Assembly (NCBI GenBank): GCA_034926225.1
Contig: JAYFRF010000004.1
Coordinates: 186,001-250,000 of the forward strand
Direction of reading: 5' to 3'
Length of the DNA stretch: 64,000 nucleotides
DNA from: JAAZKA01 sp034926225
GTDB lineage: Bacteria > Bacillota > Clostridia > Oscillospirales > QAMX01
Positions 33,527 through 41,733 of this stretch are shown here, in pieces. Numbering within the stretch: position 1 is the first letter of the stretch; each line of letters begins with the position of its first letter. Position numbers and translations under genes: made by a program. The notes under the pieces are model-generated. The model was not told the DNA's origin and made no database searches. It saw only the letters and a program-made list of their open reading frames with translations.

Positions 33527-34798
33527 TTATAATTCGATATATTCCTCGCGCTGGGCGCCGACGGAGACGATGGAAATCGGTGTACCGACAGCCCTTTGCA
33601 GGTAATCGATATACGCGCGGGCATTGTACGGCAGATCAGCGGCCTTCCGAATCTTCGAGATATCGGTCGCAAAGCCGGGCAGCGTCGTGTAGATGGGGTT
33701 TGCGTTCGCAAGAGCGTTGCCCCACGGGAAGTCCTCCACGCGCTTGCCGTTTACCTCGTACGCCACGCAGACGGGGATTTCCTTCATATAGGAAAGCACA
33801 TCGAGCTTTGTGAGCGCGAGCGTATCCGCACCCTGCATCTTGCAGCCGTAGCGCGACGCGATGACGTCGAAGCCACCGACTCTGCGGGGACGGCCGGTTG
33901 CCGCGCCGTATTCGCCGCCCGCTTTGCGCAGGAGTTCGGCTTCCTCGCCAAACATTTCCGCTGTGAACGGGCCTTCACCGACGCAGGTGGAGTAGGCCTT
34001 CATGATACCGATGACGCGGTCGAGCTTCGCAAACGGGATGCCGGCGCCGATGGGCGCGTAGGCGGCGATGGTGGGAGAGGACGACGTGTAGGGGAGAATG
34101 CCGAAGTCGATATCGCGCAGTGCGCCGAGCTGCGCCTCAAACATCATGTTTTTGCCGGAGGCAATCGCGTCGGAGAGGTATTTTGTCGTATCGCAGACAT
34201 AGGGGGCAAGGACGGAGCCGTATTCGCGGAGCCAGGCCATCTCATCGGCAACTTTGACAGGTTCCGCGTGGTAGCCGCCGGCGATGGTAAGGTTTTTCCA
34301 TTCGAGAAGGTTTGCGACCTTATCCTCGAGGGTATCCGGATCCAAAAGATCGCCGCAGCGCAGGACCTTCTTCATATATTTGTCGCCGTACACCGGGCCG
34401 ATACCGCGCCTTGTGGAACCGAACTTGCGGTCGGCAAGGCGGTCCTCCTCCAGCTCGTCAAGCTTACGGTGGTAGGGCATACAGATCACGGCGCGGTCGG
34501 AAATTTTCAGGTTATCCGGCGTAACGCGCACGCCGGCGTCGGAAAGCTTCCCGATTTCGCCGCAGAGATGGGCAAGATCGATGACCATGCCGGGGCCGCA
34601 GATGTTGGTGACAGTTTCGCGGAGGATACCGGAGGGCATGAGGTTCAGGATGAACTTGCCCCGTTCGTTGACGACGGTATGTCCGGCGTTGTTGCCACCC
34701 TGATAGCGGATGATGATGTCGTAGGAGGAGGACAGGAGATCGACCATACGGCCTTTTCCCTCGTCGCCCCAGTTGATGCCGACAATTGCGGAAAGCAT
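33527..34798 (-). CDS. purA: adenylosuccinate synthetase
   Basis: A 423-residue enzyme converting IMP, aspartate and GTP to adenylosuccinate. The N-terminal GTP loop is GINWGDEGKG. The IMP/aspartate-site region is RYQGGNNAGHTV, and later motifs include STRRGIGPVYGDK and TGRPRRVGGFD. I chose ATG 34798 (MLSAIVG), with GGGGG about ten bases upstream; an extension of 11 codons runs into the leader. It is first gene of the minus-strand nitrogen/nucleotide operon, with a structured leader and strong promoter upstream. Sixty-two bases separate it from glnA, including a weak hairpin (33499-33524). Confidence 0.95.
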   Translation of the reverse strand: MLSAIVGINWGDEGKGRMVDLLSSSYDIIIRYQGGNNAGHTVVNERGKFILNLMPSGILRETVTNICGPGMVIDLAHLCGEIGKLSDAGVRVTPDNLKISDRAVICMPYHRKLDELEEDRLADRKFGSTRRGIGPVYGDKYMKKVLRCGDLLDPDTLEDKVANLLEWKNLTIAGGYHAEPVKVADEMAWLREYGSVLAPYVCDTTKYLSDAIASGKNMMFEAQLGALRDIDFGILPYTSSSPTIAAYAPIGAGIPFAKLDRVIGIMKAYSTCVGEGPFTAEMFGEEAELLRKAGGEYGAATGRPRRVGGFDVIASRYGCKMQGADTLALTKLDVLSYMKEIPVCVAYEVNGKRVEDFPWGNALANANPIYTTLPGFATDISKIRKAADLPYNARAYIDYLQRAVGTPISIVSVGAQREEYIEL

Positions 34799-34831
34799 GG
34801 CGAAAAACCCCCAACGTATCAATTTGCACAC

Positions 34832-34907
34832 AAAAAAAGCCCGCGTGATGGAAAACGAGAGGGAAAGACTGTAAACGCGAAGACGCAGCTTTGCGTCCCG
34901 TGCGCGT
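34832..34907 (-). promoter_or_regulatory. purA leader: hexaloop hairpin overlapping a terminator
   Basis: On the minus strand, ACGCG(34907-34903)...GACGC-AAAGCT-GCGTC...CGCGT forms a hairpin (34875-34907) with the six-base loop AAAGCT (A at 1, G at 4). Its outer 3' arm (34875-34881) can instead pair with 34840-34846, and that alternative stem is followed by seven T residues (complement of 34832-34838), a terminator. The two pairings are mutually exclusive. This is the arrangement expected for ANTAR antitermination, and an ANTAR gene lies two genes downstream. Only one hexaloop hairpin is visible here. Confidence 0.6.
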
Positions 34908-34953
34908 CCCCCGCGTTTTCTCAGACGAGCTTTCTTGATTTATGCCGTAGAGT

Positions 34954-34983
34954 ATTATAGCATAAAAGCACTACCGCTGTCAA
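34954..34983 (-). promoter_or_regulatory. promoter of the purA-glnA-purF-carAB operon
   Basis: Full consensus TTGACA (34978-34983 complement), 18-base spacer, TATAAT (34954-34959 complement), about 150 bases upstream of the purA start. Confidence 0.85.
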
Positions 34984-34999
34984 GCAAGGAAAATGGGTT

Positions 35000-35191
35000 A
35001 TGATGAAAAAATATACACAAAGTTCAAAGCGTTCCACTGAGAATATTCTTACATATATGATTGAATATCCATTAATAAAAGTGGGAAATAGAACACTAAA
35101 GGCTGATAATCCAACGAATAACGGCAAAGGAACTTGCGCTCAGGCCATAACCGTGCAAAAAGAAGACATGCAGAATAATTATTTTATATAA
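35000..35191 (+). CDS. doubtful small AT-rich ORF
   Basis: Sixty-three residues (MMKKYTQSSKRSTENILTYM at the start) with AAGGA nine bases upstream. Codon use is AT-rich and unlike neighbours; no homology is recognised and no terminator follows. It may be a remnant rather than a gene. The rest of the 34984-35217 interval holds nothing I can identify. Confidence 0.2.
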   Translation: MMKKYTQSSKRSTENILTYMIEYPLIKVGNRTLKADNPTNNGKGTCAQAITVQKEDMQNNYFI

Positions 35192-35217
35192 TGACTAAAT
35201 ATACGGACAAACCATTC

Positions 35218-35751
35218 TCACAGGCCATCGCGGAAAGCGGGGACGGCTTTTGTGAGGGCTTTGGAAACAAAGAAGAGCAAAACGGCGGATGCGGGCGCCC
35301 AGATCATGCGGACGGGAATTTTTGCGAGTAGAATGACGCCGTAGGCCTGTCCGTAGATGCTGCTCATGAAGAAGGGGTTTAAGCCGAGATCAACGACAAG
35401 GGTGACGACGGCGCAGGCAAGGAGGGTGCGGGGGAAAGTGACAGGTTTCTTATACAGGAACAGCCCGTAGAGAACGCCGCGCAGCATTGCGGAAAAAGTT
35501 AAGGGAAGATAGAGGGACAGGCCGCCGGAGTTTATGAGCATACCGACGAGATCGCCGGCAATGGCCGCTATTCCCGCGCCGATAGGGCCTAAAAGAAGGC
35601 CCTCAATGCCGTGCGCGAGAAATTGCAGGCTGAGCCGGTCAAAGCTGCCGGGAACCATATAGGAGAAGAAGCGTGTAAAAATGACATCGAGCGCTACAAG
35701 CAGGGCGGCGGTTGTCAGACGCCGCGCGCTGATTACGGGCTTACCCGGCAT
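35218..35751 (-). CDS. folT: ECF transporter substrate-binding (S) component, folate type
   Basis: A 177-residue membrane protein with about six helices. The pattern MPGSF-like segment YMVPGSFDRLSLQF, the GIEGLLLGPIGAGIAAIAGDLVGMLI region and YGLFLYKKP resemble FolT, the folate S component that pairs with a shared ECF energy module (not in this window). It follows asd by six bases with poor ribosome site, so translation is probably coupled. The substrate call is from resemblance only. Confidence 0.72.
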   Translation of the reverse strand: MPGKPVISARRLTTAALLVALDVIFTRFFSYMVPGSFDRLSLQFLAHGIEGLLLGPIGAGIAAIAGDLVGMLINSGGLSLYLPLTFSAMLRGVLYGLFLYKKPVTFPRTLLACAVVTLVVDLGLNPFFMSSIYGQAYGVILLAKIPVRMIWAPASAVLLFFVSKALTKAVPAFRDGL

Positions 35752-35757
35752 ATCGGC

Positions 35758-36837
35758 TCAATCAAGATAGCCCTTGGCGGCGAGCAGCTCGGCAGCTTCA
35801 ACCGCACCGCCGGCGGCACCACGCAGGGTGTTGTGTGACAGGCAGACGAACTTGTAGTCGTACTGCGTATCCGGGCGCAGACGGCCGATGCTGACCGCCA
35901 TGCCGCCTTCCAGATCACGCTGCAGCTTTGTCTGCGGATAAAAAGGATCGTCAAAGTAATTCAAGAACTGCTTCGGGGCGTGCGGAAGCGCGAGACGCTG
36001 CGGGTCGCTCTCGTAAGCCTTCCAGCGGGCGAGAATTTCGTCCATGGACGGCTTCTTTTCAAAGGAAACAAAGACTGCCGCCATGTGACCGTCGGTGACC
36101 GGAACGCGGATGCATTGGGTGGTAATCATGGGAGAGACAGCCGGGACGATGACGCCGTTTTCGACACGGCCCCAGATCTTCAAAGGCTCCCGTTCGGATT
36201 TTTCTTCCTCGCCGCCGATGTAAGGGATGACGTTGTCGATCATCTCGGGCCAAGCGGAGAAGTTTTTACCCGCGCCGGAGATCGCCTGATAGGTGCAGGC
36301 AAGCATTTTGGTGATGCCAAAGTCACGCAGCGGATGCAGCGCGGGCACATAGGTCTGGAGAGAGCAGTTGGGTTTGACCGCGGTAAAGCCGCGTTTTGTA
36401 CCGAGGCGCTTGCGCTGGGCGGGGATGACGTCGCAGTGCTCCGGATTGATTTCCGGAATCAACATCGGCACGTCGGACTTTGCACGGAGGGCGGAGTTGT
36501 TGGAGATGAGAGCGACTTCACATTTGGCGTACGCTTCTTCCAGTGCGATCAGGATTTCCTTTTCTTTAATATCTACGGCGCAGAAGACAAGATCTAACCC
36601 TTCGGCGACCTTTTTAACCTCAGCGGCGTCGTAAACGACCATATTGCGAAGGCTCTCAGGCATCGGTTCCGCCATCATCCAGCGGCTGCCGACGGCCTCC
36701 TCATAGGTTTTCCCGGCGGAGCGGGAGGAAGCGGCGAGTTTTGTGACATGGAACCACGGATGATTAGCAAGGAGGGTGGCAAAGCGCTGACCGACCATAC
36801 CGGTCGCGCCGATGATACCGGCATTGTAAACTTTCAT
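35758..36837 (-). CDS. asd: aspartate-semialdehyde dehydrogenase
   Basis: A 359-residue NADPH enzyme of the aspartate pathway (aspartyl phosphate to semialdehyde). The cofactor loop is GIIGATGMVGQRF. The catalytic Cys is in VKPNCSLQTYVPAL. The active-site His/Arg region near VPVTDGHMAAV is present. Sequence style and length match the archaeal/fungal-type ASADH rather than the E. coli type. It lies 29 bases downstream of dapB and six upstream of folT. Confidence 0.93.
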   Translation of the reverse strand: MKVYNAGIIGATGMVGQRFATLLANHPWFHVTKLAASSRSAGKTYEEAVGSRWMMAEPMPESLRNMVVYDAAEVKKVAEGLDLVFCAVDIKEKEILIALEEAYAKCEVALISNNSALRAKSDVPMLIPEINPEHCDVIPAQRKRLGTKRGFTAVKPNCSLQTYVPALHPLRDFGITKMLACTYQAISGAGKNFSAWPEMIDNVIPYIGGEEEKSEREPLKIWGRVENGVIVPAVSPMITTQCIRVPVTDGHMAAVFVSFEKKPSMDEILARWKAYESDPQRLALPHAPKQFLNYFDDPFYPQTKLQRDLEGGMAVSIGRLRPDTQYDYKFVCLSHNTLRGAAGGAVEAAELLAAKGYLD

Positions 36838-36866
36838 TGTCTTATAACATCCTTATCAGCGAATTT

Positions 36867-37625
36867 TCAGATCGAGGACATCAGATCACGCATATCGTAA
36901 AGTCCAGGTGCATGACCCGCGAGGAAGCGCGCGGCACGGAGCGCACCCACGGCAAAGGCGTCGCGAGAGAGCGCTGTATGGGAGAGCGTAATCGTTTCGT
37001 CGGTGCCGCAGAACAGGATTTCATGCTCGCCGACGATGGTGCCACCGCGCACGGCGGAGATACCGATCTCATGCGGAGGACGGGTTTCGCGGCGCTCGTG
37101 GCGGTCATAGACGGGGCTTGGCTCATAGGGAAGCGATGCCGCGAGGGCATCGTAAAGCATCAACGCGGTGCCGCTGGGAGCGTCGAGTTTCTTGTTGTGA
37201 TGCTTTTCGACGATTTCTACATCGCAAAATTCGCCATAAACGGCGGCGGCGCGGCGTGCAAGATCGGCAAGGAGAGCAATGCCCAGAGACATGTTCGCGC
37301 TGCGGAAGACGGCGATTTCGCGGGAGGCATCCTTCACGGCTGTGATCTGCGCGTCGGACAGACCGGTGGTGCAGAGGACGAGGGGTGTCTTTGTGTCGAG
37401 ACAGTATTGCATTAATTCGCCAAACGCGGCGGGGTTTGAGAAGTCGATAACCACATCGGCACGGGCGGGAGACTCGGAGAGCGTCGGATAGACGGGAAAG
37501 TCCGAATAGGTCTCGAGGCGGAGGTCGGAGCCGGCGATGATCTTTACGTCGGAGGACGCGGCGGCAAGACGGGCAACGGTGTGACCCATACGTCCGCAGC
37601 AGCCGGAGAGGGCGACCTTAATCAT
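36867..37625 (-). CDS. dapB: 4-hydroxy-tetrahydrodipicolinate reductase
   Basis: A 252-residue NAD(P)H reductase in DAP/lysine synthesis. The Rossmann loop is LSGCCGRMGHTVA (residues 6-18), the catalytic segment is VEKHHNKKLDAPSGTA (His-His and Lys), and the C-terminal substrate domain contains AVRGGTIVGEHEI. It starts with AAAGGAG upstream. It lies between dapA and asd on the same strand. Confidence 0.95.
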   Translation of the reverse strand: MIKVALSGCCGRMGHTVARLAAASSDVKIIAGSDLRLETYSDFPVYPTLSESPARADVVIDFSNPAAFGELMQYCLDTKTPLVLCTTGLSDAQITAVKDASREIAVFRSANMSLGIALLADLARRAAAVYGEFCDVEIVEKHHNKKLDAPSGTALMLYDALAASLPYEPSPVYDRHERRETRPPHEIGISAVRGGTIVGEHEILFCGTDETITLSHTALSRDAFAVGALRAARFLAGHAPGLYDMRDLMSSI

Positions 37626-37648
37626 AGGGAAATCTCCTTTGTTTTGTA

Positions 37649-37684
37649 AAGAAAAGGGAAAACGCGAGCGGTTCTCCCTTTCTT
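37649..37684 (-). terminator. hairpin between dapA and dapB
   Basis: On the minus strand AAGAAAGGGA (37675-37684) pairs with TCCCTTTTCTT (37649-37659) with one bulge, followed by a T-rich run. It may be a partial terminator or stabiliser within the dap operon. Confidence 0.5.
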
Positions 37685-37709
37685 AATACATCGATATGTT
37701 TGGCGTGGC

Positions 37710-38621
37710 TCAGATCATCCCGTGGCTCTGCATGCAGGCGACTAGCCTTGCATGATTTGCGTCGTTCATCTCGCAAAGAGGGAGACGCAGGCCGCCGACA
37801 GGGTACTTTAAAAGCTGCATGGCGGTCTTGACGGGGATCGGATTCGTCTCGATAAAGAGATTGTGCATCAGATCGTACCAGTCGAGCTGGAGCTTCCGCG
37901 CAGCGGCGATATCGCCTTCGAAGAATTTCGCGCAGATGCCGTGCATGACCTCGGGCGCGACGTTCGCGGTAGTGGAGATGACGCCGCAGCCTCCGAGGGA
38001 GAGGAGGGGCAGCGTTTGATCGTCGTTACCGGACCAGATGTTCATCTCGTCGCCGCAGAGGTGCTTTGTTGCGGCGACGAGGGAGAAATCACCGGAGGCT
38101 TCCTTGACGCCGTTGATATTGGGATGCTTGGAGAGAGCGAGATAAGTTTCGGCGGTGAAGCCCATGCCGGTACGGGACGGGACGTTATAAAGGATGATCG
38201 GAATTTCCGCGGCGTCCGCGACGGTCATGTAATGTTTTATAAGACCCTTTTGTGTCGTTTTATTATAATAAGGTGTCACCATGAGAACGGCATCCGCGCC
38301 GGCTTCAGCGGCATGTTTCGTCAGAGAGACGGCGTAGGCGGTATCGTTCGAGCCGGTGCCGGCGATGACCGGGACACGGCGGGCGACATGTTCGACAGTA
38401 AATTCGATGCATTTTTTATGTTCGGCGTCATTGAGAACGGGGCTTTCGCCGGTGGTGCCGCAGATCACGATCGCGTCGGTGCCGCGGGCGATCTGGTCGT
38501 CGATGAGAAGGCCAAGCGCGTCGTAGTTGACGCCGCCGGTCGCGGTAAAGGGAAGCTTCGGCTCGTCGAAGAAGGGGGTGACAATCGCGACGGCGGAGCC
38601 GGTGAAGACAGGCTTTTTCAT
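37710..38621 (-). CDS. dapA: 4-hydroxy-tetrahydrodipicolinate synthase
   Basis: A 303-residue class I aldolase condensing pyruvate with aspartate semialdehyde. The signatures are GTTGESPVLNDAEH, YYNKTTQKG, the catalytic Tyr in YNVPSRTG, and the Schiff-base Lys in NGVKEASGD. I chose ATG 38621 because GAGG lies eight bases upstream; the frame extends 18 codons into the leader. It is first in the dapA-dapB-asd-folT order. A DapF-like domain for a later step is fused to CarB elsewhere in the window. Confidence 0.95.
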   Translation of the reverse strand: MKKPVFTGSAVAIVTPFFDEPKLPFTATGGVNYDALGLLIDDQIARGTDAIVICGTTGESPVLNDAEHKKCIEFTVEHVARRVPVIAGTGSNDTAYAVSLTKHAAEAGADAVLMVTPYYNKTTQKGLIKHYMTVADAAEIPIILYNVPSRTGMGFTAETYLALSKHPNINGVKEASGDFSLVAATKHLCGDEMNIWSGNDDQTLPLLSLGGCGVISTTANVAPEVMHGICAKFFEGDIAAARKLQLDWYDLMHNLFIETNPIPVKTAMQLLKYPVGGLRLPLCEMNDANHARLVACMQSHGMI

Positions 38622-38663
38622 AGCAAATTCCTCACTAAATATGGTGGCGTTTTTTTGTGATGA

Positions 38664-38693
38664 TTTGCAAGACAAAACGCTAGATCTTGCAAA
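38664..38693 (-). promoter_or_regulatory. hairpin in the dapA leader
   Basis: TTTGCAAGA/TCTTGCAAA arms (38685-38693 and 38664-38672) in the short dapA leader. I do not see the longer conserved structure of a lysine riboswitch. An A/T run follows, so it may act as an attenuator. Confidence 0.4.
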
Positions 38694-38716
38694 CTCCCAA
38701 AGATAGGTCTATCGTT

Positions 38717-38745
38717 ATTATACTCCGATAATCAGAAAATGTCTA
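38717..38745 (-). promoter_or_regulatory. promoter of the dap operon
   Basis: TAGACA (38740-38745 complement), 17-base spacer, TATAAT (38717-38722 complement). It is divergent from the queA promoter; the sequence between the two holds nothing else recognisable. Confidence 0.7.
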
Positions 38746-38861
38746 CATGCCACATGCCGAATCGAAACCGAAAAAAGACGTGAATACCCGCGCATTTACC
38801 AAAAAATAAACAAACCCGCGGTATTGTCTCCGGAAATACATGAAAATAAGTCTTTACCGAT

Positions 38862-38890
38862 TTGACAAACGACGGGAGATTCGGTATAAT
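38862..38890 (+). promoter_or_regulatory. promoter of queA-tgt
   Basis: Consensus TTGACA (38862-38867), 17-base spacer, TATAAT (38885-38890). Confidence 0.85.
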
Positions 38891-38932
38891 ATGAAAATAT
38901 ATGCGAAAGAGTAATGGAAAGGTTTTGAATTT

Positions 38933-39952
38933 TTGAATACATCTGATTTTTTCTATGATCTGCCGCCCGAGCTGATCGCACAGACGCCGCTAGCGCGTCG
39001 TGACGGCTCCCGTATGATGACGCTTTCCCGTAAAACCGGTGCGGTGGAGCATCGCCACTTTTACGACCTGCCCGGGCTGCTTTGCCCGGGCGACTGCGTC
39101 GTTTTAAATGACTCCCGCGTGATTCCGGCGCGGCTTCTCGGCGCGGATGAAGCCGGGCATCCGATCGAGGTGCTGCTGCTGCGCGATGAGGGAGAGGTTT
39201 GGGATTGCATCACGCGTCCGGGGAAACGTACGCGTATCGGGGCGAAGCTAAGCTTTGGCGACGGTTCCCTGCGCGCGGAGGTTGTCGGCGTCGACGAGAC
39301 CGGTAACCGGAAGGTGCGCTTTGCGTATGAGGGGATCTTCCTCGAGGTGCTGGAGAAGCTCGGACAGATGCCGCTGCCGCCGTATATAACGGAAAAGCTA
39401 GATGACCCCGACCGCTACCAGACGGTGTACGCGACGCATCCGGGTTCCGCCGCCGCGCCGACGGCCGGACTTCACTTCACACCCGAGCTACTTGATACGC
39501 TCTCCGCGCGGGGCATTTCCATCGCCCGGCTGACGCTGCATGTCGGACTCGGCACGTTCCGTCCGGTGAAGGTCGAGAACATCGAGGAACACCACATGCA
39601 CACAGAGTTTTTTGAGGTGCCGCGTGAGGCTGCCGATACGATCAACGCGGCACGCACCGCGGGCGGGCGCATCATCGCGGTCGGCACTACGGTGACACGG
39701 ACGCTGGAATCGGTGGTACGCGAAGACCGCACCATCCCGGCAGCATCCGGCGAGACGGGTATTTTCCTGTACCCCGGCAAGGAGCTGCGGGCGATCGACG
39801 GGCTGATTACAAACTTCCATCTGCCGGAAAGCACCCTGATTATGCTGGTATCTGCGTTTGCAGGATATGAGCATACGATGGAAGCGTACCGCGAGGCGGT
39901 ACGGGAGCGGTACCGGTTCTTCTCGTTTGGGGACTGCATGTATATATACTGA
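38933..39952 (+). CDS. queA: tRNA preQ1(34) S-adenosylmethionine ribosyltransferase-isomerase
   Basis: A 339-residue enzyme that builds epoxyqueuosine on tRNA from S-adenosylmethionine. The N-terminal FYDLPPELIAQTPLARRDGSRM and the later GTFRPVKVENIEEHHMHTE and NFHLPESTL motifs are diagnostic. The start is TTG 38933 with AAAGG about nine bases upstream. It precedes tgt by 15 bases, forming the usual queuosine pair. Confidence 0.96.
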   Translation: MNTSDFFYDLPPELIAQTPLARRDGSRMMTLSRKTGAVEHRHFYDLPGLLCPGDCVVLNDSRVIPARLLGADEAGHPIEVLLLRDEGEVWDCITRPGKRTRIGAKLSFGDGSLRAEVVGVDETGNRKVRFAYEGIFLEVLEKLGQMPLPPYITEKLDDPDRYQTVYATHPGSAAAPTAGLHFTPELLDTLSARGISIARLTLHVGLGTFRPVKVENIEEHHMHTEFFEVPREAADTINAARTAGGRIIAVGTTVTRTLESVVREDRTIPAASGETGIFLYPGKELRAIDGLITNFHLPESTLIMLVSAFAGYEHTMEAYREAVRERYRFFSFGDCMYIY

Positions 39953-39967
39953 TGTGAGAGGATAAGC

Positions 39968-41098
39968 ATGTTCACCTTAATTAAAACGGACGGCTCCGCC
40001 AGACGGGGCCGCATGACAACGCCGCACGGCGCCATCGAGACGCCGGTGTTTATGAACGTCGGCACGCAGGCGGCGATCAAGGGCGCTCTCGACGCAGGCG
40101 ATCTCGAGCGTATCGGCTGCCAGATCGAGCTGTCGAACACCTACCACCTCCACGTCCGCCCGGGGGAGGAGATCATCCGCAAGCTCGGGGGCTTACATCG
40201 CTTCATGAAATGGGAGCACCCGATCCTGACGGATTCCGGCGGCTTTCAGATCTTTTCACTGGCTTCCTTGCGTAAGATCACGGAGGATGGCGTGCATTTC
40301 CACTCCCATGTGGATGGCTGCAAGATTTTCATGGGCCCGGAGGAGAGCATGGCGGTGCAGTCGGCCTTGGGCTCCGACATTGCAATGGCCTTCGACGAGT
40401 GTGTCGCGAACCCGGCGACCCGTCCGTACGTGGAAGCCTCCGTCGCGCGTACCACGCGATGGCTCGAGCGCTGCAAAAGGACAATTACGGAGCTGAACGC
40501 CCGGGAGGACGCCGTCAATCCGGGGCAGGTGCTGTTCGGCATCAATCAGGGCGGCACGTACGACGATATCCGTGTGGAGCATATGAAGCGCATCGCGGAG
40601 CTTGACCTCGCGGGCTACGCCGTCGGCGGACTTGCCGTAGGAGAGCCGACCGAGGTGATGTATCATATCCTCGACGAGGTGCTGCCGGCTGCGCCGGCGG
40701 ATAAGCCCCGCTATCTGATGGGCGTCGGCACGCCGGCGAACATCATCGAGGGTGTGCGGCGCGGCATCGACTTTTTCGACTGCGTCATGCCCGCCCGCAA
40801 CGCACGGCACGGGCATCTTTACACCCACGAAGGCGTCATCAACCTGAACAACCTGAAGTACGCGGTAGACGACCGCCCGATCGAGGAAGGCTGCGGCTGC
40901 CCCACCTGCCGCATGCACTCCCGTGCTTATCTGCGCCATCTGTTCAGAGCACAGGAGATGCTCGCATGCCGCCTTGCCGTTACGCACAATCTATATTTTT
41001 ATAACAAGCTCATGGCCGACATCCGCGACGCTATCGACGAGGATCGCTACGATGCGTTCCGCGCGGCGTGGGTGGAACCGTTATCCAGGAGAATATAG
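39968..41098 (+). CDS. tgt: tRNA-guanine transglycosylase
   Basis: A 376-residue TIM-barrel enzyme exchanging guanine 34 for preQ1. The N-terminal catalytic Asp is in LTDSGGFQIFSL. The nucleophile region is FDCVMPARNARHGH. Zinc ligands are in CGCPTC with a distal His (AVTHNLYF). AGAGGATA precedes the ATG. A long hairpin follows. Confidence 0.96.
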   Translation: MFTLIKTDGSARRGRMTTPHGAIETPVFMNVGTQAAIKGALDAGDLERIGCQIELSNTYHLHVRPGEEIIRKLGGLHRFMKWEHPILTDSGGFQIFSLASLRKITEDGVHFHSHVDGCKIFMGPEESMAVQSALGSDIAMAFDECVANPATRPYVEASVARTTRWLERCKRTITELNAREDAVNPGQVLFGINQGGTYDDIRVEHMKRIAELDLAGYAVGGLAVGEPTEVMYHILDEVLPAAPADKPRYLMGVGTPANIIEGVRRGIDFFDCVMPARNARHGHLYTHEGVINLNNLKYAVDDRPIEEGCGCPTCRMHSRAYLRHLFRAQEMLACRLAVTHNLYFYNKLMADIRDAIDEDRYDAFRAAWVEPLSRRI

Positions 41099-41112
41099 AG
41101 GCTTTAAAACAA

Positions 41113-41160
41113 ACCTCCCCGTCGCAGCGCATCATTGAATGACGCACTGCGGCGGGGAGG
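41113..41160. terminator. bidirectional terminator between tgt and the nitroreductase gene
   Basis: A stem of about 23 bases with one internal mismatch (41113-41135 with 41138-41160). In the minus direction it is followed by TTTGTTTT, in the plus direction by no clear T-run. Confidence 0.75.
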
Positions 41161-41187
41161 CTTCGCATTGCATTGGAAGCGGCGGGC

Positions 41188-41706
41188 TCAGTCGGCCCAG
41201 ACGATGGCATCCGCCCTCCTGGGCCTATTTCCGGTAGGAGCCGCCGGAAAACCGAGCGCAGCGGTACCGTAACCGACGTGATCGGCGGGGACGCCAAACG
41301 AGGTCAGCACCTCACGGATGCGGGGGTCGTCACAGTTACCTTTCAGCTGGTTGATCCAGACGGAGCCGATCCCGAGAGCGTTGGCGGCGAGGAAGATGTT
41401 CTCCATCGCGCAGGCACAGTCCTCAACACCGAAACGGGAGTCGCGCGGGGCGGTGCAGAGAATCAGTGCGGTGGGATGGTAGAAATTATAGTCGAGATTT
41501 CCGAGAACTTTACCAACGGCGGCGGCAAGGCGGGCGATTTTCGCAGGATCGTCGATGACGGTGTACTGGTTGAGCTGGCGGTTCATCGCGGAGGGCGCTT
41601 GATTCGCAGCTTCTGCAATGAGAGCGAGCGTCTCACGCGGGATGGGCTGCGGCGTAAAGGAACGGACGCTGCGGCGGGTAAGGACGTTTTGCAGAGCTTC
41701 TTTCAC
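41188..41706 (-). CDS. nitroreductase-family protein
   Basis: A 172-residue FMN-dependent reductase. The start TRRSVRSFTPQPIP is the usual FMN-binding RxSxR motif. Further elements are ANQAPSAMNRQ and, near the C-terminus, GYGTAALGFPA with a basic end. The GTG start follows AGGAGG. It is the last gene of a minus-strand run starting with the DtxR-like regulator. Length is on the short side for the family. Substrate unknown. Confidence 0.85.
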   Translation of the reverse strand: MKEALQNVLTRRSVRSFTPQPIPRETLALIAEAANQAPSAMNRQLNQYTVIDDPAKIARLAAAVGKVLGNLDYNFYHPTALILCTAPRDSRFGVEDCACAMENIFLAANALGIGSVWINQLKGNCDDPRIREVLTSFGVPADHVGYGTAALGFPAAPTGNRPRRADAIVWAD

Positions 41707-41733
41707 GGGGAAATCCTCCTTTTTTAGGTTAAA

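Noticed and set aside
33596..34960. 454-codon plus-strand frame opposite purA
   Set aside because: A shadow of the purA coding sequence, with no recognisable protein motifs.
38622..38720. Lysine riboswitch upstream of dapA
   Set aside because: The leader is under 100 bases and shows only one simple hairpin, far too little for the lysine riboswitch fold.
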